A stretch of 64,000 nt of DNA from Paenibacillus sp. Root52 (GTDB lineage Bacteria; Bacillota; Bacilli; Paenibacillales; Paenibacillaceae), in contig NZ_LMFO01000031.1 of assembly GCF_001426865.1 (NCBI RefSeq), forward strand, positions 124,001 to 188,000, read 5' to 3'. A program made the translations under genes and the position numbers. Below the pieces are notes generated by a model, which had not been told where the DNA came from, made no database searches, and saw only the letters and a program-made list of their open reading frames with translations. This document shows positions 52,276-62,006 of this stretch, piece by piece (the stretch's first letter is position 1; each line of letters begins with the position of its first letter).

Positions 52276-52614
52276 ATGCAATACCAATCCATTCAACTAA
52301 AAAACGAGTTTTCTAAAATGAGCGATTTCTGGTCTCCAAAAGTTATTGGTGAATTGAATGACTATGATTTAAAGCTTGTTAAAATTAAGGGCGATTTTGA
52401 GTGGCATAATCATGAAGGTGATGATAAGGTGTTTATCGTTCTTGAAGGGGAGATGTTGATTGATTTTCGTGATGGACAAGTGAAAATTTCTAAAGGCGAG
52501 CTGTTTATTGTCCCAGGGGGGTCTGAACAGAAGCCTTCTGCTGAAAAGGAAACTCATATCATGATAATAGAGCCTAAACGTGGAGTAGCCACTGCCGATA
52601 TAGATCCGAAATGA
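52276..52614 (+). CDS. Small cupin protein
   Basis: 112 residues, a single cupin barrel: WHNHEGDDKVFIVLEGEMLIDF holds the His-x-His and Glu metal ligands and PGGSEQKPSAEKETHIMIIEP the third His. The ATG at 52276 follows AGGAGG by seven bases; an ATG six bases earlier is too close. It lies 44 bases after the siderophore-binding gene and is probably co-transcribed under Fur. The reaction is unknown; many such proteins are annotated as cupins tied to sugar or stress metabolism. Confidence 0.8.
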   Translation: MQYQSIQLKNEFSKMSDFWSPKVIGELNDYDLKLVKIKGDFEWHNHEGDDKVFIVLEGEMLIDFRDGQVKISKGELFIVPGGSEQKPSAEKETHIMIIEPKRGVATADIDPK

Positions 52615-52948
52615 ACAGCTAATAATGATAATAGAACGGGTTGATTCTTAGCTAAAGCTTGTTCCTTTTCTACGTCTATATAAGTTACGGTCTGCCTGCG
52701 TTCATATGATTGTCTCCTTACCCTCCTCTCCATGCGGGTTGCTCTAACCTGCCTACACACTCGCTGACAATTCCAACTAAAGTCTTCTTGGACTGTTTGT
52801 AGAATTGTGTTATTTCATCACCTCGTATCTGATTAAAAGTATCCCACACCTGTTGCCGATATAATTGCAGGGGTGGGTATACTTTTATTCGTCTATATGC
52901 AGGGAGTCAATTTGTACTAAATGACATGCCATCGTCCATATCTCATTT
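52615..52948. other. Convergent intergenic region
   Basis: 334 bases between convergent transcripts. It contains the bidirectional terminator at 52835-52885. A short minus-strand open frame overlapping the cupin 3' end looks like an antisense artefact. Confidence 0.5.
52835..52885. terminator. Bidirectional terminator between the iron locus and the zinc-ribbon gene
   Basis: AAAAGTATCCCACACCTG pairs with CAGGGGTGGGTATACTTTT. The A-rich and T-rich flanks allow termination both ways. Confidence 0.75.
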
Positions 52949-53881
52949 CTATACATGCCCGTCTGCATAATGATCTCGATATTTCTCGTTATACACCCGT
53001 CCCACTGATTCTGCCAGTCCACCTCGCGCTTTGTTGGGGTACCGTTCTATGGTGTGATACAAGCGCATGAACCGATCCTTGGGCATAAAGCGGGCGTAGC
53101 GGGTAATAAGACTAGGGAATAACTCAATATATTTGCTTTTGCGTACAGCCGCGGCCGCCACTGCAGTTAAGATCTGAATGCCATTGTGTAGCTGTAAAAT
53201 ATTCACTTCGTACGTAGCGATATAACGAATGGCATCTTCACGAACCAGATCAGGCTTGAGCCGAGCAATCTCACCAATATATTCGGCGAGCAGCCGCTCG
53301 AAATTGCGAAGCAGAAGTGGTTTCAACTGTAAATCCATGTCACTACGAAGAACGAAGGATTGAAGTAAAGCTACTTGCTGGAGACGAATTCGATCATTGT
53401 ATACAAGTGAGCCAATCTCACGCAGCATCTCGTATGCAAGAGCTTCATCCTCCTGGCGAGCTTCGGCGACTAGCGCCCAGTTGCGGTTGATGCCCTGACG
53501 GATCTTTTCCCGTTCCTCGTACAATAACCTCTTCATCTGTCGGAGTTGTTGGACAGGAAAGGCGCGTTTATGAATATAGATGAGCCATCCGATGAGCAGT
53601 AGAGACACGGTTGCGGCTAGCATCGTTTGATCGGTCGTCTCACCAAAATAGGTAGCAGCAGACCCCAGAATAATCGTAAATAGGAAATCACGAGCGATCC
53701 GGCGCTTAACCCGTGAGCCAGCATGTACCTGAACATGAATCAGGGTGCTGCGGCCACAGGATGTGCATTCATCTTCCCATAAGCAGGTATATTGTCCACA
53801 TCGCTTGCACACACGCAACTTTTCAAAGGCATATGTCGTCCGGTTAAAAGGTCTAATAGAAACCACTTGTTTTGTGCTCAT
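52949..53881 (-). CDS. Hypothetical zinc-ribbon membrane protein
   Basis: 310 residues. A zinc ribbon at about 24-42 (VCKRCGQYTCLWEDECTSCG, two CxxC pairs), two hydrophobic segments at about 65-105 (DFLFTIILGSAATYF, AATVSLLLIGWLIYI), then about 200 residues of helices rich in Arg, Leu and Glu. No family recognised. It starts three bases after the stop of the small TM gene, so the two form an operon, divergent from the vWA/tubulin operon. Shared control and a joint role are plausible but unproven. Confidence 0.7.
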   Translation of the reverse strand: MSTKQVVSIRPFNRTTYAFEKLRVCKRCGQYTCLWEDECTSCGRSTLIHVQVHAGSRVKRRIARDFLFTIILGSAATYFGETTDQTMLAATVSLLLIGWLIYIHKRAFPVQQLRQMKRLLYEEREKIRQGINRNWALVAEARQEDEALAYEMLREIGSLVYNDRIRLQQVALLQSFVLRSDMDLQLKPLLLRNFERLLAEYIGEIARLKPDLVREDAIRYIATYEVNILQLHNGIQILTAVAAAAVRKSKYIELFPSLITRYARFMPKDRFMRLYHTIERYPNKARGGLAESVGRVYNEKYRDHYADGHV

Positions 53882-53884
53882 GCT

Positions 53885-54028
53885 CTAATCACGCTCACCG
53901 TTCAGTATAGTGTACAGCGTGCGATCTGAATCTTCTCGGGTCACAGGCTTCCGGTTGTGAAGATAGAATCGAACTGCTCTAATTAGGACAAAAAGAAACA
54001 ATATGGTGAGACATACGTATGTAACCAT
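53885..54028 (-). CDS. Small single-TM protein
   Basis: 47 residues: one TM helix (YVCLTILFLFVLIRAVRFYL) and a charged tail. The ATG at 54028 follows GAGAGGA by about seven bases; the frame extends upstream without such a site. It precedes the zinc-ribbon gene by three bases. No family recognised. Confidence 0.6.
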   Translation of the reverse strand: MVTYVCLTILFLFVLIRAVRFYLHNRKPVTREDSDRTLYTILNGERD

Positions 54029-54316
54029 AATTCGATCCTCTCTAGATAGCGTTATTGTGCGTACAAATAAAGGTGATCGCACGCTACGTTGTTATATTGC
54101 GGTTTGATGGCAATAACTATATCATATTTCCATAGTTGGAATATTTGTTCCAACAAAAAGGCTGAAATCGTCGATTTTTGCCAGTCATTACAGAATTGTA
54201 ACTCAAGATAGGGGTGCTTTTCAGAATTTATTAGTAGACTGTTAAGATTTCCTTAAGGCTTGACGCCTATAATAAACTATTCCCATTTTAATCTCAAACG
54301 TGAAGGAGTACACCTC

Positions 54317-56110
54317 ATGCTGCGCACACGCAAAATACGCTGGCTTAGTGGAACCTTGGTTCTGCTGGTATTACTAACGCTACTGCTGCCTTCGACGTTA
54401 CTGCCTCAGGCGGTAGCGGCTCAGACACAATCAAGCGGAATTGATGCGGTACTTGTGGCCGATGTAAGTAATTCGATGAACACAAGTGATCGTGACAAGA
54501 TTAGCAATGAAGCCATGAAAATGTTTATTGATATGTTACCTGTCCAAGGGGACAAGGTAGGGATTGTCGCATACACCGATCAGGTGGAGCGGGAGAAGGC
54601 AATGCTAGAGATCCAGTCAGATGCAGACAAAAGCAACCTGAAGGACTTTATTGATCAGCTCGGCAGAGGGCCATACACTGACATTTCAGTAGGTGTCGCT
54701 GAGGCTGTGAATATCCTGAATCATGGTGCTGACCCGTCTCATTCCCCGATGATCGTGCTACTGGCGGATGGTAACAACGATTTTAACAAAACAAAAGGGC
54801 GTACACAGGCACAGTCCGATGCGGATCTGGACATAGCCGTTAAGGAAGCAAAGGCACAAGGCATTCCCGTGTATACGATCGGTCTGAATGCCGATGGCAA
54901 ACTGAACAAGGATGCACTCGCTGACCTAGCCGAGCAGACAGGCGGTAAGTCCTTTATCACCGATACGCCGGATGATCTGCCACAGATTCTTAGCGAAATA
55001 TTCGCAGATCATGCCAAATTAAATGTCGTAAAGCTGCCTTCCATTACGGGAAACGGCAGTTATCAGGAAGTTACCGTGAACGTGCCGAATGATAGTGTGT
55101 TAGAAGCTAATATCTCGATCATGTCATCGAAGCCAGTCGAGATTCAATTGACCGATCCAGCTGGCAAGGCTGTCGATCTGAACTCCGATGCAGCCAAGCT
55201 ATCCACTTCGAAGAGCTATTCCTTGGTGAAGCTGCTCAAACCAGAGGAGGGAGATTGGAAGCTACGAGTCAAAGGGGCTCCGAAGGACAGTATCGATATC
55301 AATCTGCTGTTTAACTACGATCTGCAACTCGTCGTGGATCCAATTAAGACCAAGTCCTATAAAAAAGGCGACAAGATCGATTTAACCGCGAAGCTAGAGA
55401 ATGGCGGTCAACCATTACAGGATCAAGATTTGTATGCTGACATGAAGGCAACGCTGGTAATCAACGATGAGGATACAGGTAAAAGTGAGGAACAGCCAAT
55501 CGAGAACACGGGAGATGGATTTGCTGGTACGTTCACCGTTCCAGATAACCATCAATATGAATTAGTTATTCGGGCAGAGGAAGATAGCTTTTACCGAGAG
55601 AGCGCTCCAGTCATCATTAATGCGGGTGGAGCAGCGGGAAGCGGAACTCAGCCAACGACATCACCCGGTGGAGAGGACAAGCCGTTCCCATGGTTACCGG
55701 TCATTCTGGGTGTCATCGCTCTGATCGTTGTAGCGGTTGGAGGCTGGTTCCTGATGGGCTGGCTGAAACGTAAAAATCGTGGGTTTGTCGGTCAGATGGT
55801 CGTCGAGATTCGTGATGAGAACACGGGAGACAAGTCCTATCCACAATACAAAAAGCTAGCATCGTTCCGGGGCAAGTTCCATCTACATCAATTGCTGCAG
55901 CTAGACCCTGAACTTAAGGAAACCGAAAAATATATATTTACACCCGGCAATGGTGACAGGATTATGATACGCAACACAGCAGGAGGCACGCTGGAGAAAT
56001 CCGGTCGTGCGGTTGATGCAAGCTCAGGCGTTGAACTGAAGAACGGTGATCGACTGAGCATCCCACTACAACAAGCGGATAAAACAATTTTGATTGAATA
56101 TTTAGTGTAA
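54317..56110 (+). CDS. vWA-domain membrane protein with extracellular vWA and cytoplasmic tail
   Basis: About 597 residues. Signal peptide (residues 1-37), then a von Willebrand A domain (about 40-230) with an intact MIDAS DVSNSM and TDISVGV. Two beta-rich segments follow (about 240-450, FN3/Ig-like). A TM helix lies at about 480 (LPVILGVIALIVVAVGGWFLMGWL), after which about 100 cytoplasmic residues end in LKNGDRLSIPLQQADKTIL, somewhat like the end of an FHA domain. The layout suggests an outside sensor or adhesion domain wired to a cytoplasmic partner. GAAGGAG precedes the ATG at 54317. The tubulin-like gene follows 18 bases after it. Confidence 0.85.
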   Translation: MLRTRKIRWLSGTLVLLVLLTLLLPSTLLPQAVAAQTQSSGIDAVLVADVSNSMNTSDRDKISNEAMKMFIDMLPVQGDKVGIVAYTDQVEREKAMLEIQSDADKSNLKDFIDQLGRGPYTDISVGVAEAVNILNHGADPSHSPMIVLLADGNNDFNKTKGRTQAQSDADLDIAVKEAKAQGIPVYTIGLNADGKLNKDALADLAEQTGGKSFITDTPDDLPQILSEIFADHAKLNVVKLPSITGNGSYQEVTVNVPNDSVLEANISIMSSKPVEIQLTDPAGKAVDLNSDAAKLSTSKSYSLVKLLKPEEGDWKLRVKGAPKDSIDINLLFNYDLQLVVDPIKTKSYKKGDKIDLTAKLENGGQPLQDQDLYADMKATLVINDEDTGKSEEQPIENTGDGFAGTFTVPDNHQYELVIRAEEDSFYRESAPVIINAGGAAGSGTQPTTSPGGEDKPFPWLPVILGVIALIVVAVGGWFLMGWLKRKNRGFVGQMVVEIRDENTGDKSYPQYKKLASFRGKFHLHQLLQLDPELKETEKYIFTPGNGDRIMIRNTAGGTLEKSGRAVDASSGVELKNGDRLSIPLQQADKTILIEYLV

Positions 56111-56128
56111 CCAAAGGGAGGACATGGA

Positions 56129-59100
56129 ATGAAACCGATTGTTAGAGAACATATTCAGCAACTGGATGTATCGCTTGGCGGAGGTATTGTCAGCGAAAAA
56201 ATCAGGGTTGATACCATCGATAACCCGATGTTGATTATTGGTCTTGGGGGAACAGGGATCGATGCATTACTTCGTCTCAAGTATCAGATTAATCGTCGCT
56301 TCAAGCTGCCACAAGATCCAGTGTCTAAGAAGAAAATGGAGAAACCAGACAACGTCGAGTTTCTCGCATTCGAAACGAACGAACAGGATCGTGCGAAGAG
56401 ATACAAAGGAATCGGTCTAGATCCGATTAATGAATTTGTGCTACTGTCCAATGCCGAGATTGGTGGATTGCTGCAGAACCGCAGTGTGCTGGAGCCTTAT
56501 ATTACGGACTGGCTCTCGCCAGAGCTGAGCATTACGGATGGCATGAACGGAGCCGCCGGCGTTCGTCAGGCAGGTCGTCTGCTATTGTTTACGAAGATCA
56601 ACCAAGTGGTGCAAGCGATCGATAAGAAGATTAAGACACTTTCCGTAGGTACGAATAAGAAATTGATGGTATTCCTACTTACAGGTCTGTCCGGTGGTAC
56701 TGGCAGTGGGTGCTTCCTCGATATTTCCTATATTGTGCGTGGCATCATCGAACGTGATCATGGCTCAGCGGGGATTGACCGCGTCAATACACTGGGCTAC
56801 CTGTTCACGCCAGACGTGAACTTGTCCAACAAAAGCTTGAGTGAGCACACACGGGAGTATATCCGTAAGAACGGTTATGCTGCGCTTAAAGAGCTGGACT
56901 ACTGGATGAACGTGGATAGCCGCGGTGAGCGTTTTACTCAGAAGTACGGTAACATTCTGACCGTTAACTCTCCATTGCCACCGTTTAACCTGTGTCACTT
57001 GATCTCAGCCACGAACACGGAAGGTAAACTGCTGGAGAATGCGTACGATTACTGTATGAATGTTACGGCAGAGAATATCACCAATTTCATGGCGAGTGAA
57101 GAGAAGCAGTCTGGGGAAGAGTTCGCGATCCATGACTACATCAGCAACATTCGTACCAACATTGCACAGATGAATAAGGTATACCCGGCGAACTATGATT
57201 ACAACATCATTGGTGCATCCTCGGCTGTACTGCCGATTGAAGAAATGACGACATATCTGGCGTACCGGATGTTCGATAAGATGAGCACGATGTTCTCCAA
57301 AGCACCGAATCAGGAAGATACCGAGAAATTCGCCCGTAAGTTAGGCATTGATCTCGAAAGTGTAGTGAAGGCATTCGAATCCCGCGTGCCGGAGCCGCTC
57401 CCAGGTTATCAGAACAGTGAACGTCTGTCCTACAACAATGTCGTGAAATCCCAAGTGGTGAACATGGACACGGAGCTGGAGCAGAACTTCCTAGCACGTG
57501 CACGTGAAGAATATATCAAAGCGAAGAAACAGCATCCGGGTGAGATTGCAGGGCAATTCACCGAACAGATTCGCCGGATGTTCCTGCATCCAGAGCAGGG
57601 GCCATTCTATGTTTCTCGTCTCATCTATACGGAGAAAGGCTTCTGTATTCTCAAGATGATCCAATCGTACATTGAGACTTTACGGGAGAATGCTTTCCGC
57701 ATTCCACGCGATATCGAGGCTGCCCAAGAACAGTCTGAAGAGAAGCTCGGTGATGCGAAGAGCGCCTTCGTCTCCAAAGAGAAGAAAAAGAATGCTTATA
57801 TTGAAGCTAAAATTCATGAGTACTGGCTACACGCTGATGTAGAGCGGAACGAACAGATGATCGAGTTCTATGAGGATCTGTACGAACTGCTCAACCAAGA
57901 GAACAGCCGCATCTATAACGTATTTAGTGAGACATTGAATGCACTCAGCTCGATTTTCTCCAAGAACGGAGATATTCTGACCCGCGGGGAAGAACAGGCA
58001 GATCACAAAGGCAACAAGACGTATTATTGGAACGTGGTAAGTGTACCGGATATCGTCAGCGTCGTGGACGGACTGTTAGACAAGCGTGATACGGATGACT
58101 TGATTCGTGACTTCTCGCGTGAACTGCTGGAGAACTCCAACCAATGGGTGAAGGAGAACGAGATTGATGTGGTAAGTTCCATCTCCGACTTCTTGACCGA
58201 GAAGTTCGGCGATCTGATTACCCGTTCAATGGAAGATTTCCTCGTGATTAAGTATGGTCAGGATGAATCTGTTGAGAAGTTCGTAGAACGGCACATCGCA
58301 GGTAAACTGGATGATGAAGCGGTGCCGGTATTTAACCTGAGCAACAGCACAGGCAGCCTTCATTTCCCATCATGGGGATTCGTATCCGTACCAACACAGG
58401 CACCGGGTATTCTCAAAGGTATTCGCAATTATCAGAACAATGCGGTAGGGAAGTCTCACTTTACGGTCAAGGAGAGCGAGGTTCGTAACCGAATCTTCTG
58501 GTTGAACACACGTAACGGTGTGCCGCTCTTCGTGTATACACCGCTGAAAGTATATGAAGAAAGTTATGAGCGTACGATTCTCGACAAAGAGGGCATTGGT
58601 CGCCACCTTGTACAGACGGAGAGAAATAACTGGACGTATCTTCCATCCCCGATCCCAGAGAAGTCATGGGGCGATGTGTATGAGAACAGCCGCGTGAAGC
58701 AGTACAATGCCCGTGTCCGTTCCGAATTCGAGCAAGCGCTCGGGTACAACATCATTATGGCGAAGACGTTGGATGAGAACACAAGCAACCGCTACGCGGT
58801 AGTAACGACAGAGCCGTTTGATCTATCCGCGAAGTTAGGCAGCTACGACATGCGTCTGACATCAACCACACCGAACCTAGGTGAAGTGAAACGGGCAGTC
58901 ATTGAGCTGAAACGTCTGCAATCCGAAGGATTGCCACGGGTGAGCGTGAAGGATATTTTCGGAAGTATTAATGAAGATATGGCGAAAGAAAACCTGGTGC
59001 GTTCTCCACAACTGATTGCGCGTGTACGCGAGGAACTGGCGAAGATGAATGCAATCTCAGTGAAAGTTTCTGAGCTTGAAGGTATCCTTGCGCAGCATCA

Positions 59101-59518
59101 GGATGAAGAGCAGTGGTATGATCGCTTCATTGAAGCCCTCTATACGGACACAATTGTGAAGAAGGGTGCACTGTATGTCTATGATCGTGATCCCGAGGAA
59201 GATGCATGGGAGCCGTTCGCCAATCTAATGAAGAGTCGTAATTTTGCTGAATATGAGGTGTTTGGCAACTTCCGTGGATTGTCTGAGAAGGATCGGAACA
59301 CCTTGCTCCGCAAAGCTTCACGCCGCGATAACGATCTGACCGCTTCGGAGGATATTGCTCCGCTTCTTGCGAAACTGGATGAACTTGCTGCACTGTTCAT
59401 GGAGTCCCGTGATCGTCTGGAATACGAACGTGTCGAACTGGCGAATGGTGAGGATATCTATCAGTTCTACAGAACGATGTCGTCCAAGCTAAACGACATT
59501 CGCAGAAGGTTGAAGTAA
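56129..59518 (+). CDS. Tubulin/FtsZ-superfamily protein (Tubulin_2-like), large
   Basis: 1129 residues. The N-terminal about 320 residues are a tubulin-type GTPase: LIIGLGGTGIDALL (residues 35-48), the T4 signature LSGGTGSGCFLD (187-198), then VNTLGYLFTPDV and YAALKELDYWM. Residues about 360-1129 are mostly helical and charged with coiled-coil character (EAKIHEYWLHADVERNEQMIEFYEDLYELL) and have no known domain. A subfamily of bacterial tubulin relatives, grouped by Pfam as Tubulin_2, has been linked by gene neighbourhood to vWA proteins and proposed membrane remodelling. Whether this one forms filaments is unknown. Good ribosome site; coupled to the next gene, which starts one base after its stop. 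Confidence 0.85.
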   Translation: MKPIVREHIQQLDVSLGGGIVSEKIRVDTIDNPMLIIGLGGTGIDALLRLKYQINRRFKLPQDPVSKKKMEKPDNVEFLAFETNEQDRAKRYKGIGLDPINEFVLLSNAEIGGLLQNRSVLEPYITDWLSPELSITDGMNGAAGVRQAGRLLLFTKINQVVQAIDKKIKTLSVGTNKKLMVFLLTGLSGGTGSGCFLDISYIVRGIIERDHGSAGIDRVNTLGYLFTPDVNLSNKSLSEHTREYIRKNGYAALKELDYWMNVDSRGERFTQKYGNILTVNSPLPPFNLCHLISATNTEGKLLENAYDYCMNVTAENITNFMASEEKQSGEEFAIHDYISNIRTNIAQMNKVYPANYDYNIIGASSAVLPIEEMTTYLAYRMFDKMSTMFSKAPNQEDTEKFARKLGIDLESVVKAFESRVPEPLPGYQNSERLSYNNVVKSQVVNMDTELEQNFLARAREEYIKAKKQHPGEIAGQFTEQIRRMFLHPEQGPFYVSRLIYTEKGFCILKMIQSYIETLRENAFRIPRDIEAAQEQSEEKLGDAKSAFVSKEKKKNAYIEAKIHEYWLHADVERNEQMIEFYEDLYELLNQENSRIYNVFSETLNALSSIFSKNGDILTRGEEQADHKGNKTYYWNVVSVPDIVSVVDGLLDKRDTDDLIRDFSRELLENSNQWVKENEIDVVSSISDFLTEKFGDLITRSMEDFLVIKYGQDESVEKFVERHIAGKLDDEAVPVFNLSNSTGSLHFPSWGFVSVPTQAPGILKGIRNYQNNAVGKSHFTVKESEVRNRIFWLNTRNGVPLFVYTPLKVYEESYERTILDKEGIGRHLVQTERNNWTYLPSPIPEKSWGDVYENSRVKQYNARVRSEFEQALGYNIIMAKTLDENTSNRYAVVTTEPFDLSAKLGSYDMRLTSTTPNLGEVKRAVIELKRLQSEGLPRVSVKDIFGSINEDMAKENLVRSPQLIARVREELAKMNAISVKVSELEGILAQHQDEEQWYDRFIEALYTDTIVKKGALYVYDRDPEEDAWEPFANLMKSRNFAEYEVFGNFRGLSEKDRNTLLRKASRRDNDLTASEDIAPLLAKLDELAALFMESRDRLEYERVELANGEDIYQFYRTMSSKLNDIRRRLK

Positions 59519-59519
59519 G

Positions 59520-61937
59520 ATGGCTGCCGGGATGAAGCACAGCTTGGCGCAATTCGCGGCATCATATACGGCGGAGCAGGAACGTCAGGGTAGTCTGGGT
59601 GATGGTCGCAGCAGCATTCATTACCCTGCTTTGTTCTTGTTCGTGGGTGACTTGGTTGCACCAGCATTACCTGTTGTCCGTGAGATCAACCGAACGAAGT
59701 GGGATAACGGGGATGGCGTGGTCTATGTACAGGCTGGAACAGAGGACTTGGATCAACAAGAGGAGCGTAGGGGCGAACGATCTGAGGAAAGTCAGGTAGC
59801 TCGTCATATTCTACCGCTGTCTACGGGACATTCTGAATCATCCAAAACATTGCGCAAAGACATATACCGTCAATTTCACGATTCAGATCAGGCACTTGCG
59901 GGTCTGAATCGTACATTACGGCGGGTGAGTAACCGAATCGCTGAATACGGGCGACTGTATTCTTCGTTTGACCGCATCTATGTGACGGTTGTAACTAGAG
60001 CGGATGATCCATTGAATGTGCTTTTGCCTGAGCTTACGAAATTGACGGAAACGATACTGGCTCAATCCTTCAAATCCGTGCAGACGGATCTGCATGTTCT
60101 GGTTAGTGAAATGGAGCAAGTGGACTCATACGGGTATGCAAGCGCAGCAGGACTGGCCTTTTTGCGAGAGCTTGATTATATGCAGGGCTTGGACTATACC
60201 TTTAGCGGTCGTCTGCTCGTGACTGAAGATGGCATCTCCATTCCGGTCACACATCCGGCTTCCCCGCTGTTTGACCTGGTATATATTTTGTCAGATAAGA
60301 ATGAACGGGGCACAGGGGTATCTGGTGGGTGGATAGAGAATGCCGAGATCATCTGCCGCATCTGTCTGCTCAAGAACCGTAAACAGGACATGGATGCTGC
60401 TGGCACCATTTCGAGCACAGGAGCGAACACCTACAACAATACTTCATTTAAAAATAACATTCGCACCACCTCAGATCAGCATGGTTATGCCAGCGCAGGT
60501 TATGCTGAGATCAGGCGTCCCAATAAGCCTATAGCGCTTGCTGTGCTGTATCACTTCTACCGGCATCTGCTTAAACAGATGCGGAAGGAACCGGAGGATT
60601 GGGGCATCAAGGACAAGCTTTCATTCTTCGGCCTTGATCCGATTACGATAGAACGTAAGATTGATGGGCTATTACCAGGTGAGGATCTGGTCAGCGGTAT
60701 GAGTGGCATCATGACCCATAACGTCAGTTACGCTGATCTCAAGCCGCTATCGCTACGGGAAGCGGAGAGAGCGCTGTTTGGTCATGGAGCCGAGGCGTAC
60801 TTCCGCGATAATGTAGCACGTAAGGTAGAAGAACGTGTACGTCAGCGGAGTACCGAAAGTACTCTTCGTCAGCAGGCGGAACAAGCCCGGGGTGAGCACC
60901 CGGAGGTAGGTTACTTCCAGTGGGCGGCTTGGAGTAATCATGGAATGGGAAGTGTACGGGAAGGCTTGCTTGGGTTGATTCGGGACAAATCCATGCAGCT
61001 TGAGTCGGCACGAGCTGTTCTTGAGCAGCGGCTACAGGAGCAGGTGCAGGATCAACCGTTCAAAAGAGCTTTATTCCGTGATAAACAAAATGTACGCAAC
61101 GTGATTGACTGTATCCTTGAGCGAGTGTATGTACCGAAGGTGGAGCTATTACGGATCGAAAATGAACTGCAATTGCTGCGCATCTACGATACGGAGATGG
61201 AGCAACTTCACGCTTTTAGTCGAGGCATCACCCAATCCCTTGAGGAATTGGAACAAACATTGCGCGAGACAGCCGAGGAGAGCATAGCTGCAGCGGATGA
61301 GTACATTGGACAAAATGTCATGGAATATTACGGCAAAGTGACGGAAGATCTGATCACGGATCTGGAAGCCAAGCGTGGACGAGCCGTATGGTTTGAAGAC
61401 CGCTATATGGGGGATATGAACCATCTGGCTAGGCAGGGCAAGGAGCGTGTATTGGAGCGTCTTATGGACGTATGTCATGCATTGTTGCTGACTGCTGAAC
61501 CATTGCGTGTCCCTTTTGAAGAAGAGCTATTACAACGTGCTAATGTCACGATAACGTATGGGGATAAAAATGTGTTGACTCGTGATGATCTGTTCCGTCG
61601 ATTATATCGCACGTTAGAGGATCAGGCTGTTGTTCGGGTTAGGGTGTTCGATTATACGCAGGAACATCGGTATGAAGAAAAATATTTCTTTGGTGACCAT
61701 GATAGTGCCTTTATGGACTACGCGGCACATGCCGAGGAAACTTCACGAATCTACAAGCTTGGTGTCGTGTATGAAGAGCGAAGTAGCGGAGTAGAGAAAT
61801 TGAATCTTATGGGAGGCTTCCATCTCGAAGATCTGATGGTCTATCGTAATGCCAAGGTATATTACGATTCCTATACAGATAACGGATATGAGTTGCATCC
61901 TGAAGGTCTTGCGGACAAACTGTCTCCCGTGCGGTAG
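59520..61937 (+). CDS. Probable divergent tubulin-like paralogue lacking the GTP-binding signature
   Basis: 805 residues; no family recognised directly. By eye the first 290 residues follow the tubulin-like protein next door: FVGDLVAPALPVVREINRTK versus IGLGGTGIDALLRLKYQINRRF; GLAFLRELDYM versus YAALKELDYWM; PLFDLVYILSDKNERG versus PPFNLCHLISATNTEG. At the GGTGSG site it has TRADDPLNVL, so GTP binding looks lost. Residues about 450-690 are helical and coiled-coil-like (ELLRIENELQLLRIYDTEMEQLHAF, SLEELEQTLRETAEESIAAADE). Its ATG lies one base after the tubulin stop. It may be an inactive partner that caps or co-assembles with the tubulin. The homology is an inference. Confidence 0.7.
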   Translation: MAAGMKHSLAQFAASYTAEQERQGSLGDGRSSIHYPALFLFVGDLVAPALPVVREINRTKWDNGDGVVYVQAGTEDLDQQEERRGERSEESQVARHILPLSTGHSESSKTLRKDIYRQFHDSDQALAGLNRTLRRVSNRIAEYGRLYSSFDRIYVTVVTRADDPLNVLLPELTKLTETILAQSFKSVQTDLHVLVSEMEQVDSYGYASAAGLAFLRELDYMQGLDYTFSGRLLVTEDGISIPVTHPASPLFDLVYILSDKNERGTGVSGGWIENAEIICRICLLKNRKQDMDAAGTISSTGANTYNNTSFKNNIRTTSDQHGYASAGYAEIRRPNKPIALAVLYHFYRHLLKQMRKEPEDWGIKDKLSFFGLDPITIERKIDGLLPGEDLVSGMSGIMTHNVSYADLKPLSLREAERALFGHGAEAYFRDNVARKVEERVRQRSTESTLRQQAEQARGEHPEVGYFQWAAWSNHGMGSVREGLLGLIRDKSMQLESARAVLEQRLQEQVQDQPFKRALFRDKQNVRNVIDCILERVYVPKVELLRIENELQLLRIYDTEMEQLHAFSRGITQSLEELEQTLRETAEESIAAADEYIGQNVMEYYGKVTEDLITDLEAKRGRAVWFEDRYMGDMNHLARQGKERVLERLMDVCHALLLTAEPLRVPFEEELLQRANVTITYGDKNVLTRDDLFRRLYRTLEDQAVVRVRVFDYTQEHRYEEKYFFGDHDSAFMDYAAHAEETSRIYKLGVVYEERSSGVEKLNLMGGFHLEDLMVYRNAKVYYDSYTDNGYELHPEGLADKLSPVR

Positions 61938-62006
61938 CCAGCCTTCATTAGCACTCACGGTTGTATTAATTCAGCCTCATTAAGGGCTGGTGTAGAAAGG
62001 ATGCAT

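Noticed and set aside
52554..52760. A 68-codon minus-strand frame
   Set aside because: It overlaps the cupin gene 3' end, has no good ribosome site and an Arg-rich, unfamiliar product.
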